From Trichomonas vaginalis G3 (Eukaryota > Parabasalia > Trichomonadida > Trichomonadidae): a stretch of DNA of 64,000 bases. The position numbers and the translations under genes are program-made. The stretch lies in contig NC_067207.1 in the NCBI RefSeq assembly GCF_026262505.1, forward strand, positions 3,170,252 to 3,234,251, written 5' to 3'. Positions 1 to 11,068 of the stretch are shown here, piece by piece. Position 1 is the stretch's first letter. Every line of letters begins with the position of its first letter. The notes beneath the pieces were generated by a model that saw only the letters and a program-made list of their open reading frames with translations, was not told where the DNA came from and did no database searches.

Positions 1-173
1 GCTCTTAAGCAAACAGGAAACCCAGCACTTATAGAAAGCTTTTGGAAAGATAATGGTGAAAGAAGTTTTATAAGAAGAGAAGCGGTCAGTTCTGGAAGTA
101 TCTTTGCACATTACCTATAAATCTTGAACGCTACCAAATCTTCAATGAACTGAACAAAAGAACTGCAACACTT

Positions 174-2828
174 ATGACAGAAGATAACTGCTTCGTTTAT
201 GCTTGCATTCAGGCTGGAGTAAATGAAGAAACTATTGACCACATGAGAGAAGTCATTCGTGTTAGAGACTTTCCTCAAAGTAAAGTACAAGAAATTTCTG
301 ACGCAACTGGTATAGCATTTAATGTTACCATTGGTTATTTCAATGACTCAAGACATAATGAAATAAAGAGATATATACCAAAAGAATGTGAAACTGTTCG
401 AACTATTGACTTACTTCTTGTTGAAGACCACTACATGCTAAATGAAAGATTACCAATGACAACATATTTCATTCGCAACTATATAGAAATCTTGAAGGAG
501 TGTGGTGGAATGAACATTGAGAAACAGATGAAGATTTATACAAAGAGAGAAGATAAATATGTAGTTCGCATGGATAGAACTACACCGCTATGGGATGTTA
601 TGAAAACATTGTGGGAGTGCAAATATTTCGAACCTATTTCTTATGGAGAACTTTTCACATATACGACTGACTTATATAAACAGAACCTTGCACCATTTAA
701 AGATTTGACATATGCTCCAAAGTATTGTGTACAACTGAAGAAGAAAGCAGAGTCAAAAGAAGTAAATAAAGCTAAATGTAAGTTCATTCCTGAGCATGTT
801 TTCTTTGCTGACTTTGAGTGTAGCACAAACGGCTTTCATAAAGCTTTTAACATCTGTTACGACAGTGAAGATGGTTCAGTGAGTGAAAGCATATGGGGTC
901 AAAACTGTGCAACATAATTTTTGGAGCGACTTCCTGACAAGAGTTTAATATATTTCCATAACCTCAGCTATGATATAAACTTCATCTTAAGACACATGAC
1001 AGAAGTGAAAGGAACTCCCATCATTAAAGGTTCACGAACAATGCAAATAACTGGTTTATATAAAGGACGGGCAATTATTATAAAAGACTCTTACAGTGTT
1101 ATAAATAAGAAGCTTAAACTATTTCCTGCTATGTTTAACTTACAAACAGGACCGAAAGAAGTATTTCCATATAACTACTACAGCAGTACTTTGTTAGCAA
1201 ATGACAACAGAACTGGTGTCATTTCTGAAGCATGTAAGTTTGTCCAGGATGCAGATACATTTATGAAAAACATAGATTCCATCAAAGGTTGCAGAATAGA
1301 TGAAAACCATTTCGATTTAGAAAAATATAGCTCATTTTATTGCAAACAAGATGTAAGAATTTTAAGAGAAGGTTTTGTTAAGTTCCGCAATGACATATTA
1401 AAAGAATTTGATTTAAACGTTTATGACTACGTTAGTATTTGTTCAATTGCTAACAAATTATTTGAGAACAGAGTGTACTTCCCGAATGGAAATTTATATG
1501 ACCTCTCAAATAAACCAAGAGAATTTATTTCGAGATGCATTCAAGGTGGAAGATGTATGTTGTCAGATAACATGAAACAAAAGAGCGAAAAGAAACTCAT
1601 TGCTGACTTCGACGCTGTTTCATTATATCCATCAGCTATAGCAAGACTTTATACTTTAGAAGGAATTCCAAAGGTTATGAAGGATGAGATGCTAAGCACA
1701 GAGTATCTCATGAGACATTTATTCGATGACGACCAAAAGGAACCCATTGGTGAAAAGTTTATGTCTGGCTTCTTTGTTCTCATTAAGATAACAGAGATTG
1801 GAATACATAGACACTTTCCTTTAATAGTTTGTGACCCTGAACTAAATCCAGAACTTAACGTTCCCAGAAGTTCAAACACTTGCTGTTTAATGTATGTTGA
1901 CCATATAACATTACAAGACCTCATAAAATATCAAGGTGTCAAATGTGAAGTGTTGCAAGGATACTATTACGATGGAAACAGAGATATTAGAATAAGAGAT
2001 GAAGTAAAGAAGTTGTTTGAGTTAAGGTTAAAGTATAAGAAAGAAGGAAATCCTTTGCAAGAAAATATAAAGCTCATTCTGAACAGTATTTATGGCAAAA
2101 CGATTCTATCTCCTATTGAGTCAAAAATAACCATAGTAGATGACAAAGATGCTATAAGATATGCCATCAGAAACTACAACCATGTAGTGAAGTTCGAAGG
2201 TTTGGATGGTTCAGATAAAACTATTTTCAAGCTAACGAAAAGCATTTGCAGACACTTTAACTTCTGTCCACTTGGTGTTAACATTCTGTCTATGTCGAAG
2301 AGAATAATGTGTGAAGTATTCTGTACTGCTGAGGACATGGGTCTTCAAATATTTTACCAGGACTGTGATAGCATGCATATTTTCAATGAAGACATTCCAA
2401 AGCTTGCAGCAGAGTTTAAGAAGAGATACGGTAGAGAACTTATTGTTAAAACATTAGGTCAGTTCCATTCTGACTTCGCAGAAATAACACCTGGAAAACA
2501 AAGTTTAGCATACAAGTCAATATTTTGTGGAAAGAAGACCTACATTGACTTACTCACTAACGATTTAAATGAAGTTGCATTCCATGCACGTTGTAAAGGT
2601 GTCAAACAAGACGTCCTTGCTTTAACAGCAAATGAAATGTTTCCTGAAGCTATACAATGCTATTACAATGAAGATAAGAACATTCACATACCTGTTGGAA
2701 CATATGACAAAGACTCTGAGTTCAGTTTAATGAAACTTTACAAAGCACTTTATGACGGTCAAGAGATTGGATTTGACTTATGTAATCATGTCAACCTTGC
2801 TTTGAAGAGAAGTTTAACTTCTCAATAA
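174..2828 (+). pseudogene. Protein-primed family B DNA polymerase of Polinton P1
   Basis: This is the replicative polymerase of the element. The exonuclease half shows ADFEC (Exo I), HNLSYDINF (Exo II) and YCKQDVRIL (Exo III). The polymerase half shows DFDAVSLYPSA (motif A), LILNSIYGKT (motif B) and YQDCDSMHI (motif C). These identify the protein-primed type B family used by Polintons, adenoviruses and linear plasmids. Coding similarity may continue upstream to the window edge. It looks broken, with about two breaks. It converges with the minor capsid candidate on the minus strand, the spacer holding two short hairpins. Confidence 0.88.
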
Positions 2829-2912
2829 CGACTAAAACAAGCTTTATTCGTAAGTTGAAGTTCTGAGGTCATTTATTTTTGTCAGCAATGAGGTCATTCG
2901 TGATAAAAATAA

Positions 2913-2937
2913 GCCGCTAGCGGCAAGGGCGAAGCCC
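2913..2937. terminator. Two tandem GC-rich hairpins between convergent genes
   Basis: A perfect 12-bp palindrome, GCCGCTAGCGGC (2913-2924), is followed by GGGCGAAGCCC (2927-2937), a 4-bp stem with a 3-base loop. They lie between the end of the polymerase and the end of the oppositely oriented capsid-type gene. A 3' end or termination role is inference from position. Confidence 0.35.
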
Positions 2938-2947
2938 ATGTGGTCAT

Positions 2948-4527
2948 TTACAATACTGCGATGGTAGAGTTTAAGAGTTGTGCTTCAATGTAGAGACAGT
3001 CCTTATGGTCTGGAGGTAAGAACACTGGGCAGTTATGGTCATGAGTGGAGAACATGTCTATCCAAAACTCACGATTGAAGCCAGTTAATTTATAGTATTT
3101 AGGGTTAGGAAGTGGTGAAGTTCTTGTATGACCAATGAACTCATTTTCAACTCCCTTACTTAAGTTTGAATATAATATAGCTTGCTTTCTATTCCAAATG
3201 CCAGGTGTTACAATCTTTGAAAATTCATTTTTCCTCGGAAGCATTGCATCATAATTGAAAACATTCTTGAAATCATCACTTGGTTCAGAGATTTGAAATC
3301 TTATACGTAATGGATTTTCTTTCTCTTTAGCGACTTCATTGAATGGTGAGAATACAACAAACTGACAGTCATGTGTTAGAGATGTGAAAACTTAAATTTT
3401 ATAATCCCTGGGATGCACTTTCTTCGATTTTTTTTAAATTTTTGGGATAAATTTTGACATCTTTTTTTTTGCTGGCGACCCCCCCGTTTAGGGCATCAAA
3501 AAAACATGTTGTTTCGTTTCAAGATCGGGATATGTTGTGAACCCGACTTCTTTCATTAATGAAGTGATTTCTTAAGTTGAATAAAAACAAATTTGATTGA
3601 AATTCATACAAAATTTCTTTTTATCATTATTATTTAAGATGCTTTTTTATGTTGAATTGTTAATTTTTTTATTTCCACCTGGGATATTTTGAATTGGGCT
3701 AGCCCAATCCCACCTCTCAATTTTCTCTCAATTGGGCAATGGGGATCCCATATAAAATGTATTGTAACAAAATTTTACATGCATAATATAGTACAATTAA
3801 ACAACATTCTAAAAATATTAAATTCACATCATTTACTTGAAGATTTTATATTTTCAACAAAAATTAATACAATAATTACATTAAATTGAGGAGATTTATA
3901 ATATTTATTATAAATTAAAATATTATTACTCATTAATTTGTTGAAATATTGCATTTTAGTGGTAAAAATTAAAATTTAAGTTTACATGGAGAAAAAAAAA
4001 TTTTAAATTCCAAAAAAAAATTCAATTGGGATAACGATAGGGACAAAAATTTAGAATCCCCATATGCTTGGGATAAAATCACATGACTAGTCATGTGTTC
4101 CATCTTCATTTTCATTAAATTCATAATGAAAGTCTATAAATTGTGGCTGACTACCTTCTTCTTTCAGTTGTGCAAGAAACTCACGTAAAGGCTGTAAAGT
4201 TTGTACTTCAATGTTAAACTTTTTCTCGAACATTTCATTAAATGAAATCATACATTGTTGCAATGTTGTATCGTCTTTAAAGTATTTGTATATGTGAATG
4301 TTTTGGGCGCTTAAAGACTGTTCGTCATTTTCTATCTCGACTTGAAGTATAAAGTCAACCTTTCTGAAAGCACGTGTTATATACATAGATGTTATGCCAA
4401 TGTACTTCTCTTCATTTATGTTCACAATCCAGTCTGTTGGAAACTTAAACGTTACTCTGTTCCCCTTTATTTTGACGTCAGGGTTTTCACTACTGAACGC
4501 AACAGATAAAGGTATTTGTCTATACAT
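2948..4527 (-). pseudogene. Minor capsid (penton) candidate of Polinton P1, split by an insertion
   Basis: The two halves of this minus-strand gene flank an inserted element (3378-4088). The N-terminal half begins at 4527 and has a beta-rich pattern with a conserved-looking stretch around FPTDWIVNINEEKYIGI. The C-terminal half, ending at 2948, contains CLYIEAQLLNSTIAVL. The length and position next to the major capsid gene fit the single jelly-roll minor capsid protein of Polintons, and there is loose similarity to the 21598-22308 gene of Polinton B. The assignment is by context. It is preceded by the TTTATTTTTATC box seen before many genes of this element. Confidence 0.5.
3378..4088. mobile_element. 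711-bp non-coding insert with 11-bp target duplication (Mutator-like?)
   Basis: The direct repeat AGTCATGTGTT at 3367-3377 and 4089-4099 brackets the insert, a target duplication of the size made by Mutator-like elements (9-11 bp). The ends show weak inverted similarity (AGAGATGTGAAAA against AGTCATGTGATTT). Inside I see only AT-rich sequence and a run of C (3479-3486), with no open frame of substance. It interrupts the P1 capsid-type gene, so it came after P1. Confidence 0.6.
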
Positions 4528-4551
4528 TTAATTCGGATAAAAATAAACCAT

Positions 4552-4812
4552 TTACTCTTTCTTTGCTTCAGCTTCTTTAGCTTTTGCTTCAGCTTCTTCT
4601 CTAGCTTTCTTCGCCAGCAAACGTGGGTTCTTCTGTCTTCCAGCAGCTAATGCAGCAAGTTGTTTTTCACTAAGTTTTCTCTTTGGTCTCTCTGGCTTTT
4701 GTTCTTGTTTTTGTTCCTTCAGTTCGGATAAAATTTGCTCGCGAATTTCTTTCTTCAATGCTTCAACATCTATGACCCCTTGGGTCTTGTCCGTAGGGCT
4801 TGTCTGAGTCAT
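4552..4812 (-). CDS. Small basic helical protein of Polinton P1
   Basis: An 86-residue protein read from ATG at 4812 (the open frame extends seven codons further upstream without a better start). It is rich in Lys, Glu, Ala and Gln, with a basic patch KPERPKRKLSEKQLAALAAG in the middle and an alternating Ala/Glu/Lys C-terminal helix. It could bind nucleic acid or act as a scaffold; the function is unknown. It is divergent with the 4858-5184 gene, with 45 bp between the start codons. Confidence 0.55.
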   Translation of the reverse strand: MTQTSPTDKTQGVIDVEALKKEIREQILSELKEQKQEQKPERPKRKLSEKQLAALAAGRQKNPRLLAKKAREEAEAKAKEAEAKKE

Positions 4813-4857
4813 TTGACTGCAGATAAAAAACAAAATTAAAACTTTAACCGATGTAAA

Positions 4858-5184
4858 ATGAGCTTGTCAAAATCAGAGCGAGAGTCTATTATATTAAATG
4901 ACGCAAGAGGAATACAACATCCTTTCTATTACGTAAGTCAGAGTAAAGATGGTAAAATATACGTAAGAAAAAGAAAGGTTCCATTAGCGAATGCAGAAAG
5001 CGACAGTATTAAGGTGTATGGCAAGGGTGAAGTCCACGAAGCCCATATAAAACCTTCTATTCAAACTGAAAAGTCAATAGAACCAGAAGAAAAGAAGCCA
5101 GATGTACTTTCAATAACGAACCAAGAGCTTATTGCAAAGTTCGTGAATTTCATTGAAAAACAAAACCGAGTCAAAGAATCCTGA
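4858..5184 (+). CDS. Small protein of unknown function, Polinton P1
   Basis: A 108-residue protein starting MSLSKSERESIILNDARG. The N-terminal half has alternating charged and aromatic residues (YYVSQSKDGKIYVRKRK), a pattern echoed in the 7444-7680 protein (GFYMHTMKDGRVQFRK), so the two may be related small element proteins. No known domain recognised. It lies just upstream of the major capsid gene on the same strand. Confidence 0.55.
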   Translation: MSLSKSERESIILNDARGIQHPFYYVSQSKDGKIYVRKRKVPLANAESDSIKVYGKGEVHEAHIKPSIQTEKSIEPEEKKPDVLSITNQELIAKFVNFIEKQNRVKES

Positions 5185-5319
5185 CCCGCCAGTGAAAGAA
5201 GTTGAGACAAAAGAGAATGTACAGTTCATTGAAAATGTCAAGAAACAACTTCCACCACGAATTCCAAGAAAAGAGTGAGAATAATGAAGTAAATAGATAT
5301 TTTTATCTGAAGTAAATAC

Positions 5320-6894
5320 ATGCAGAACGAACAGTTAAACGAATTTACTCCAGCAGAGCATATTCATCAGATTCGCTCATATTTCGATATCATAGACAAT
5401 GCAGTTCAAATTGGTGACACTAATAGAAAATATTCTGACGCAAAGATTCCATCACAACCTGGAACTGCTAAAGATAACACATGGGTAACATTCAATCTCT
5501 CACCTCCTGGTGAAAATATGTTGGACCTTTACAATACATTCATTACGTATAAAATGGAAGGTCAATTTATTGTAGATAAAGAAATTGGTTCAGGTTCCAA
5601 TAAAACAAACCCACCAGGATTTTGGATTGGTTTCGATGACGCTTTCTATGCAGTTGCTGGATATCAAATCCTTGCAAATGGTCGTATCGTATATTCTCAA
5701 GACAACGCAAGAGAAGAAGCATATATAACTTCAAACTCACAAACTACCGAACAAATAAAGAAAGTAGATGTTTTCTCAAAGACTCGACATGAAGATGTAT
5801 GGAGTCATTCGGGAACATGCAGAACAGGACAAATTGTTAGTGGTCCAATTACAGCAGGAAAATCATTTGATTTTAAGCTTCGTTTAAGAATTCCTGTTAG
5901 AAGATTCCTTCCATTAGAAGCTATTCGATTTATTCCAGCTTTTGCAGGAAACATTCAGCTTAAAGTAAAGTTCAGTAGCGACGCCTTACAATGCACATCT
6001 ATATCTGTAAATGATATCATTGCTTTCAATCCAACTCTTAAAGTTGCATTTGCTTCAGATTCAAATCCACCGACAAATAAATTTGTTCCATGGAATGAAC
6101 CATTCACTATGATAACGAAGGCAGTAGAAGCTAGTGGAACAGTTACTATTACAACTGTAACCCAGCAACTATTTCGAACAAAGATGGATTTTAATGAATG
6201 TTTCATTCATCCAAAGTCATTCTCTTTAGACCCTAACATTTATACAGAACTTGTAGAACATTATACAAACGAGGCTTTATGTTTTCCTGTTAAAGTTATG
6301 GATTGGATTCCTATGGACGGTTCATTCTCAAAGAATACAGATAGTTCAAGTGCAACATTTACAGCAGCTTATACGCCTATTAATGTTAAAAGTATTTGGG
6401 CACTATTTAGAAAGAAAGACAACTATTATGTTAATTTTGAGAACCCTAAGTTTAAATATCTTCAGCTTTCCATGGGAGCTTATGGAAATATGCCTGCAGA
6501 ACCTGAAAAATCATATGGACCTGTATTTTATGAAATGGTTGCGAACGCTTGCAATACAAACAATGATATGATAGGATTTAATGAAGATGTTATGAGGTCA
6601 TTGGTGGATGATGGTAGTGTGGAACATAAATGGGATAGCTATGACAACACACATTTCTTATGTGGTTTTCCAACAGAAGTGGACTTTTGCTTCCAGCAAG
6701 GTCAAACATCTACTGCTCCAATAACATACAAATTGTCTGTTAAAGGACCTATTGAACTAGCAACTGAAAATGTACCAAAGCCACTTATTGGATTTATGAG
6801 GGATTGTTGCTTTGCCATTCAGGTGCGTGCTAATGGCATCCCCATAATAAGATTAGATGACTATAACTTAGCTACGGACGACAGTGAGGAATAA
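5320..6894 (+). CDS. Major capsid protein candidate of Polinton P1
   Basis: A 524-residue open frame with no break. It is beta-rich with many Pro, Asn, Phe and Gly turns, including FDFKLRLRIPVRRFLPLEAI near the end of the first half, a pattern expected for a double jelly-roll major capsid protein. Length (about 500-650 for the family) and location downstream of small genes fit. A TATTTTTATC box stands about 20 bases before ATG. Identification rests on size, composition and context; I recognise no single diagnostic motif. It is not obviously similar in sequence to the capsid candidates of A and B. Confidence 0.65.
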   Translation: MQNEQLNEFTPAEHIHQIRSYFDIIDNAVQIGDTNRKYSDAKIPSQPGTAKDNTWVTFNLSPPGENMLDLYNTFITYKMEGQFIVDKEIGSGSNKTNPPGFWIGFDDAFYAVAGYQILANGRIVYSQDNAREEAYITSNSQTTEQIKKVDVFSKTRHEDVWSHSGTCRTGQIVSGPITAGKSFDFKLRLRIPVRRFLPLEAIRFIPAFAGNIQLKVKFSSDALQCTSISVNDIIAFNPTLKVAFASDSNPPTNKFVPWNEPFTMITKAVEASGTVTITTVTQQLFRTKMDFNECFIHPKSFSLDPNIYTELVEHYTNEALCFPVKVMDWIPMDGSFSKNTDSSSATFTAAYTPINVKSIWALFRKKDNYYVNFENPKFKYLQLSMGAYGNMPAEPEKSYGPVFYEMVANACNTNNDMIGFNEDVMRSLVDDGSVEHKWDSYDNTHFLCGFPTEVDFCFQQGQTSTAPITYKLSVKGPIELATENVPKPLIGFMRDCCFAIQVRANGIPIIRLDDYNLATDDSEE

Positions 6895-6924
6895 AGGATG
6901 AACGTTTATTTTTAAAGCTTATAA

Positions 6925-7394
6925 ATGAGTTCTTCATCAAGCTCTCGTGAACCTTCACCATCTATGAAACAAACTTTACCAAACGATTATGGAGCACCTA
7001 TTGAATATTTCTTACGAGCTGCACAATGGCAAAGAGCAGTCTCACCAAGGTTAGGTGTTCCACCAGCTCCTGTCAAAAATAGCATTTGGTCAAGTCCTTA
7101 TATAAATATGGTCTCCCACTAGGTTTGCTAGCTACAGCAGGAGCAGTTATGATGTTGAAAAGAAATAAAGCAAATGTTGTAAATAATACTGAAGTAGCTG
7201 AAGTTAAACAAACTCCAACACCTTCGCCAAAACCAACGTCAAAACCAACGCCTTCACAAGCAAAACCTTCAATGACTCCTGAACCTATGGAAGTACAAAC
7301 TCCTATTCAAAAGTCAACTCCTAAACCGACTCCAACATTTAAACCAGAACCTACTCCTCAAATAAATCGTAAAACTCCTGCGTTTCCTTACTGA
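6925..7394 (+). pseudogene. Small Pro/Thr-rich membrane-type protein region, Polinton P1
   Basis: Two short open stretches lie here. The first starts MSSSSSSREPSPSMKQTLPN; the second holds a hydrophobic segment (LPLGLLATAGAVMML) followed by a long Pro/Thr/Lys tail with repeated PKPT and PTP units. It is probably one gene with about one break. A short membrane segment with a low-complexity tail suggests a minor virion or membrane protein, by inference only. It directly follows the capsid gene. Confidence 0.45.
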
Positions 7395-7443
7395 AAAAAA
7401 TAACGTTATTTTTATTTAATATTAAAATTTTTATTTGATTGAA

Positions 7444-7680
7444 ATGACGACTAAAGTCACTGAAGCAATGAAACAAAAGTTTTTGGTAGAATACATTAAA
7501 TCAGGAACTATTCCAGAAGGTTTTTACATGCATACTATGAAGGATGGTAGAGTTCAGTTTAGAAAGATAATGCAACCATTAGATAAAGAAGGAATTTTGA
7601 GAAAGATTAAACTTCATGAGGACAACATTGCTGAACTTAAGAAGAAGCTAGAAGAGTTGGATAAAGGAAGAGAGTTATAA
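7444..7680 (+). CDS. Small coiled-coil protein of Polinton P1
   Basis: A 78-residue protein from ATG at 7444 (MTTKVTEAMKQKF), with a central GFYMHTMKDGRVQFRK stretch and a C-terminal helix of heptad type (LRKIKLHEDNIAELKKKLEELDK). TTATTTTTATTTAA boxes precede it. Function unknown; it resembles the 4858-5184 product in its central motif. Confidence 0.55.
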   Translation: MTTKVTEAMKQKFLVEYIKSGTIPEGFYMHTMKDGRVQFRKIMQPLDKEGILRKIKLHEDNIAELKKKLEELDKGREL

Positions 7681-7832
7681 AGCAATGAATTCAACAGGGT
7701 GAAAAACCGGGTGAAAAAAGAGGTGAGATCTCACCACTTCACCTAAATTTATTTTTGCGCTATGTTTTCATACGTGTGAGGGTGGTGATATCATTAATTT
7801 TTAAGTTTATTTTTTATTTTATTTTTATATAA

Positions 7833-8153
7833 ATGACGAAAACTATTGAGATAACAAACTACAACGGTCATGAGTTCAAGAACTTGTTCTTCGTTCCTCG
7901 TGAAAATACATTCTATCAGATACGAGGGAGAAAGGGTAAAGTTAGTTTGAGCGTTTATGAAGGAATGAAGAATGGAAAGTTTATACAAGCATACGATACA
8001 AACGGTAAGCGTGTTTCATTAGCTTTGTCAAAACTTACATACATTTATTTTGACAGTGATTTTGACCTATATGAAGAAGAAAGTGAGTCAGAAGATTATG
8101 AGCTGTTATATGAAGCACAGCAATGGGAGGAGTTGCAATACTTTTGTAAGTGA
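7833..8153 (+). CDS. Small acidic-tailed protein, last gene of Polinton P1
   Basis: A 106-residue protein, MTKTIEITNYNGHEFKNLFF at the N-terminus and a strongly acidic C-terminus (DFDLYEEESESEDYELLYEA). The N-terminal two thirds look like a small beta domain. Preceded by a T-rich block with TTATTTTTATATAA next to ATG. Function unknown. It is the gene nearest to the element end at 8319. Confidence 0.55.
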   Translation: MTKTIEITNYNGHEFKNLFFVPRENTFYQIRGRKGKVSLSVYEGMKNGKFIQAYDTNGKRVSLALSKLTYIYFDSDFDLYEEESESEDYELLYEAQQWEELQYFCK

Positions 8154-8274
8154 GAACGTTTATTTTTACATTAGTGAAGTCGTTTGTGAAAACATTAGTG
8201 AATTCGTTAGTGAAGTCGTTAGTGTTGTAAAATATACGTTAACGGTTTTGTAAAGTGTCAAATTCACATATAAT

Positions 8275-8305
8275 GGGTAAGGAGGCGCGCAGTGCCGCCG
8301 TACCC
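8275..8305. other. GC-rich imperfect hairpin just inside the P1 end
   Basis: GGGTAAGGAGGC and GCCGCCGTACCC form an imperfect inverted repeat around a GCGCAGT centre, strikingly GC-rich in AT-rich surroundings, 14 bp from the inferred element terminus. It may be a terminal protein or integrase binding structure, or part of the terminal repeat. Confidence 0.4.
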
Positions 8306-8319
8306 TTGATATGTATACT

Positions 8320-9189
8320 AACTATTATTCCCTGTATTTGTTCATGAAGTTGATTTTTAGCTGTTTCATCGTAATTAATAGACCTAATATATTCATTAAT
8401 TGCATTCTTATAATCATCTGATTTCTCAAATTTTCTTTTATCTGATTCCTTAACTAAATCATAAGTTAAACCACGTTGCTGATATAATGGTTTCTTAATT
8501 AAATCTTTGAATGCTTGAGATAAAGCACCTGATGCAATTCTTGCTACTATAATTGGTTGGAATTGCTGTTTAAGTTCATCTTTAACATTTGCGAAAACTG
8601 GATCGAATAAAGCAACTTTAAAGAATTTCTTAGCTGAAATTTCAGGTCTAATATTTGCATATTGACCATCAAACTGGTTAGAATATCGTGGTAATCCATC
8701 CGGTCCCTCTTCAACAGCATTTAATTCTTCATTGAAATAAGAATATGGATTACCACGGTATGAATTAATTGGACCATTTTCACCTTCTCCAATGTATTGT
8801 TTAACAGCTTTTCCATTTTCATCAAATTGCATAGGATAACGTTCATTATATGCTTTACGTTTAGGATAATCAGATATAGTTAATTTATAACCATTTATGA
8901 CTTTAATATTACCTTGACCATCAGTAACGAAAACTTCATTTATACCATCAGGTTTTCCATTTGGACCCGTAATGTCTGCTTCGTGTGCTTCCCAATTTGG
9001 ACCATGACGTTTGGCATATGCTTGAGCTTCTGGTAATGTTAAAACGTTTCTCATTTGTTTAACATCTTTTTGAAGACCAGCAACAATATGAACTAATTCT
9101 TTCATTCCATCAGGAACTTTCATAGTTCTATTATATGCACCCTTTTTGTTTGTTCCTTGTTTTAATGGAACCTGTAGAAGATTTGCCAT
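8320..9189 (-). pseudogene. Conserved Polinton protein, copy in A, end removed by P1
   Basis: The copy in A of the 19416-20318 gene of B; the two are nearly the same over most of their length (for example [20 protein letters not shown]). The gene begins at 9189 and its distal end is replaced by the P1 terminus; the apparent C-terminal residues after 8320 come from P1 DNA. Function unknown; a structural role is possible because it follows the packaging ATPase gene in both elements. Confidence 0.75.
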
Positions 9190-9240
9190 TTTCTGTCATG
9201 TTTAATTATAAATAAAAAAATAAAAATTAATTATAAAAAG

Positions 9241-10054
9241 TTAATCAAATTTAACACTTCCTTTATTTAAATCAACTATTATTTTTCCATGTTCACCTAA
9301 TTGCTGATATTGTGTGTAAAGTTCATTAATGCTCATTGGTAAATTCACTTGATAAAGCATAACGTTCAACTGTTGACGACTAAACCCACTGAAAATGAAA
9401 AGTGTTGATAGATCTGATTTAATGTTTGTGCTTAATGCTTTGAAGTATTGAACAGCCATAAAGAATGAACACTGAATGTGTCGACATTGAGTTAATAACT
9501 GATTAAAATATGATTTCTCATTTGTTATTAGTTTTGATTTCACTGCATCATCTAGAAAAATGAGTGAATGCAAAAATTCTCTATCAAAATTTGAAATAGA
9601 AAGTGTTTCAAATAATTCATCCCGTTGTTTATCAATAATTTTATCCTCTAATCCTTGCTTCTTGATTGTATTATATAATTCTTTATACATTAAAAAGTTT
9701 TTTAAATAATCTTCTGCTTCTTCTTGTGATAAATAAATAATTGGAATTTTGATTAAATGCTTTAAAGATTCAAATGTATCATCTGAAGGTGAACCTGAAC
9801 GGTTGATATAAATTAACGCATGTGAATAGGGGAAGTGTTAGCAATAATGATAATTTGTTTTAATATCGTTAATGTTTTACCTTTATTTGTTTACCAATTG
9901 CTGCAGTGATTGAATTTAAGTAACATTCAGAATATGGAATTTTCATTAATTTTTCCTTAGATAGAGCATTTCTATTATCACTCAATGCTTCATTAATCAT
10001 ATCATCTACGTATGTATTATATACTCCCGCTAATTCTTCAGAATTTAAATCCAT
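9241..10054 (-). pseudogene. Genome-packaging ATPase (FtsK/HerA, A32-like) of Polinton A
   Basis: Sister of the ATPase at 18560-19375. The segment with the Walker B pattern (HSLIFLDDAV) is present, and so is the N-terminal part. The copy looks broken, with about two breaks. Known role of the family: ATP-driven packaging of the element genome into capsids. Confidence 0.75.
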
Positions 10055-11068
10055 TTAATCAAAAATAAATTTATAATTTTAAACATTTCTATTCATCAAT
10101 ATTTCATCATATGAACTTCTATACTGTGGTGGTGTACCTGTTGGATGATATTTCAAACCTTCGTCCGGTGTCCATGTCCAATATGTAGTCCTAGTAAACC
10201 AAACCTGAGGAGGATTTGTCACCTTTGAACAGTAAGTGTCATTTTCACCCTGAATGATTGGATAAGCTTTCACTTGTACTGTAACTTGTGAGTTGAAAGT
10301 TTCTAATCCATCAAAGAATATACCCGCTCCATCACGTTGAACTGGAATAGTGCATAAGAATGAAGTTTGGTCTTTCCATGTTCTAGCTAATGGCGTGCCA
10401 TTATCATCATTCAGTGGTCTAGTTAATGAGTCCTCGTATTTTTTTGTGCATTCATTCACTCCATCTAAATCAGAAGCTTGAAGCATACGTGTAAAGAATA
10501 TGTCGCCCACTGTGGTCATCGCTTGATCGGGGAAGTTTCTGGAATCTATAGTGACCTGAAGACCTCGAAGCATTGGATTTTCTAAAACTGTTCTTTGCAT
10601 TGCATTCTTCGGAAATGTTAACACAACATCTGTAACATTATGAAGAGCGTATGAGAAATCTGAGCTAATACCTTCAGGAGTGATGCAAGCTCCATTTAGT
10701 GAACGAACGTCAATATGTTGAGCTGGAATCATGAATGGATCTTCCTTACTGAATAAACGTGGCATTGCTTTAACTGATTCTTCAATTAAACCGTATCCTG
10801 GTGTAATGCATTTATCCTCTAAAACTTCCATCTTTGTGCATGAAATAATAACGTCATCAACTGTTGCGTCAGCAGATGTAGCGGCTAAGCTTGTAATTAA
10901 TTTGGCAGGAAGTCCGATTTGTTGGAATTTGCGATCATATTTATAAACATGATTCATAATCTTTTCATAATTTTCATCAGTTATCTTTTCATAAACGTAA
11001 TTTTGTAAATCAGCAACTCTTAACGGGTCAACCTGACAAAATACTAAAGTATCCCTGAAAACATAATA

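Larger units (their letters stand above)
1..8319. mobile_element. Polinton/Maverick P1 (fossil), right part of the element
   Basis: This element holds a protein-primed family B polymerase, two capsid-type genes and several small genes packed on both strands, which is the Polinton gene set. Its left end lies outside the window. I place its right end at 8319 because read inward from there the sequence begins AGTATACATATCAAGGGT, similar to the start of the terminal repeat of Polinton B (AGTAGTATATGTTGAGGG), and because Polinton A coding sequence starts immediately outside. P1 therefore sits inside A. Its proteins are clearly different from those of A and B, so it is another family. Some genes look whole; the polymerase and at least one small gene are broken, and one gene carries a later insertion, so I estimate three or four breaks in the visible part. 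Confidence 0.8.

Noticed and set aside
3479-3486. C-run in the P1 insert as a structural element or promoter
   Set aside because: Simple run with no partner sequence.
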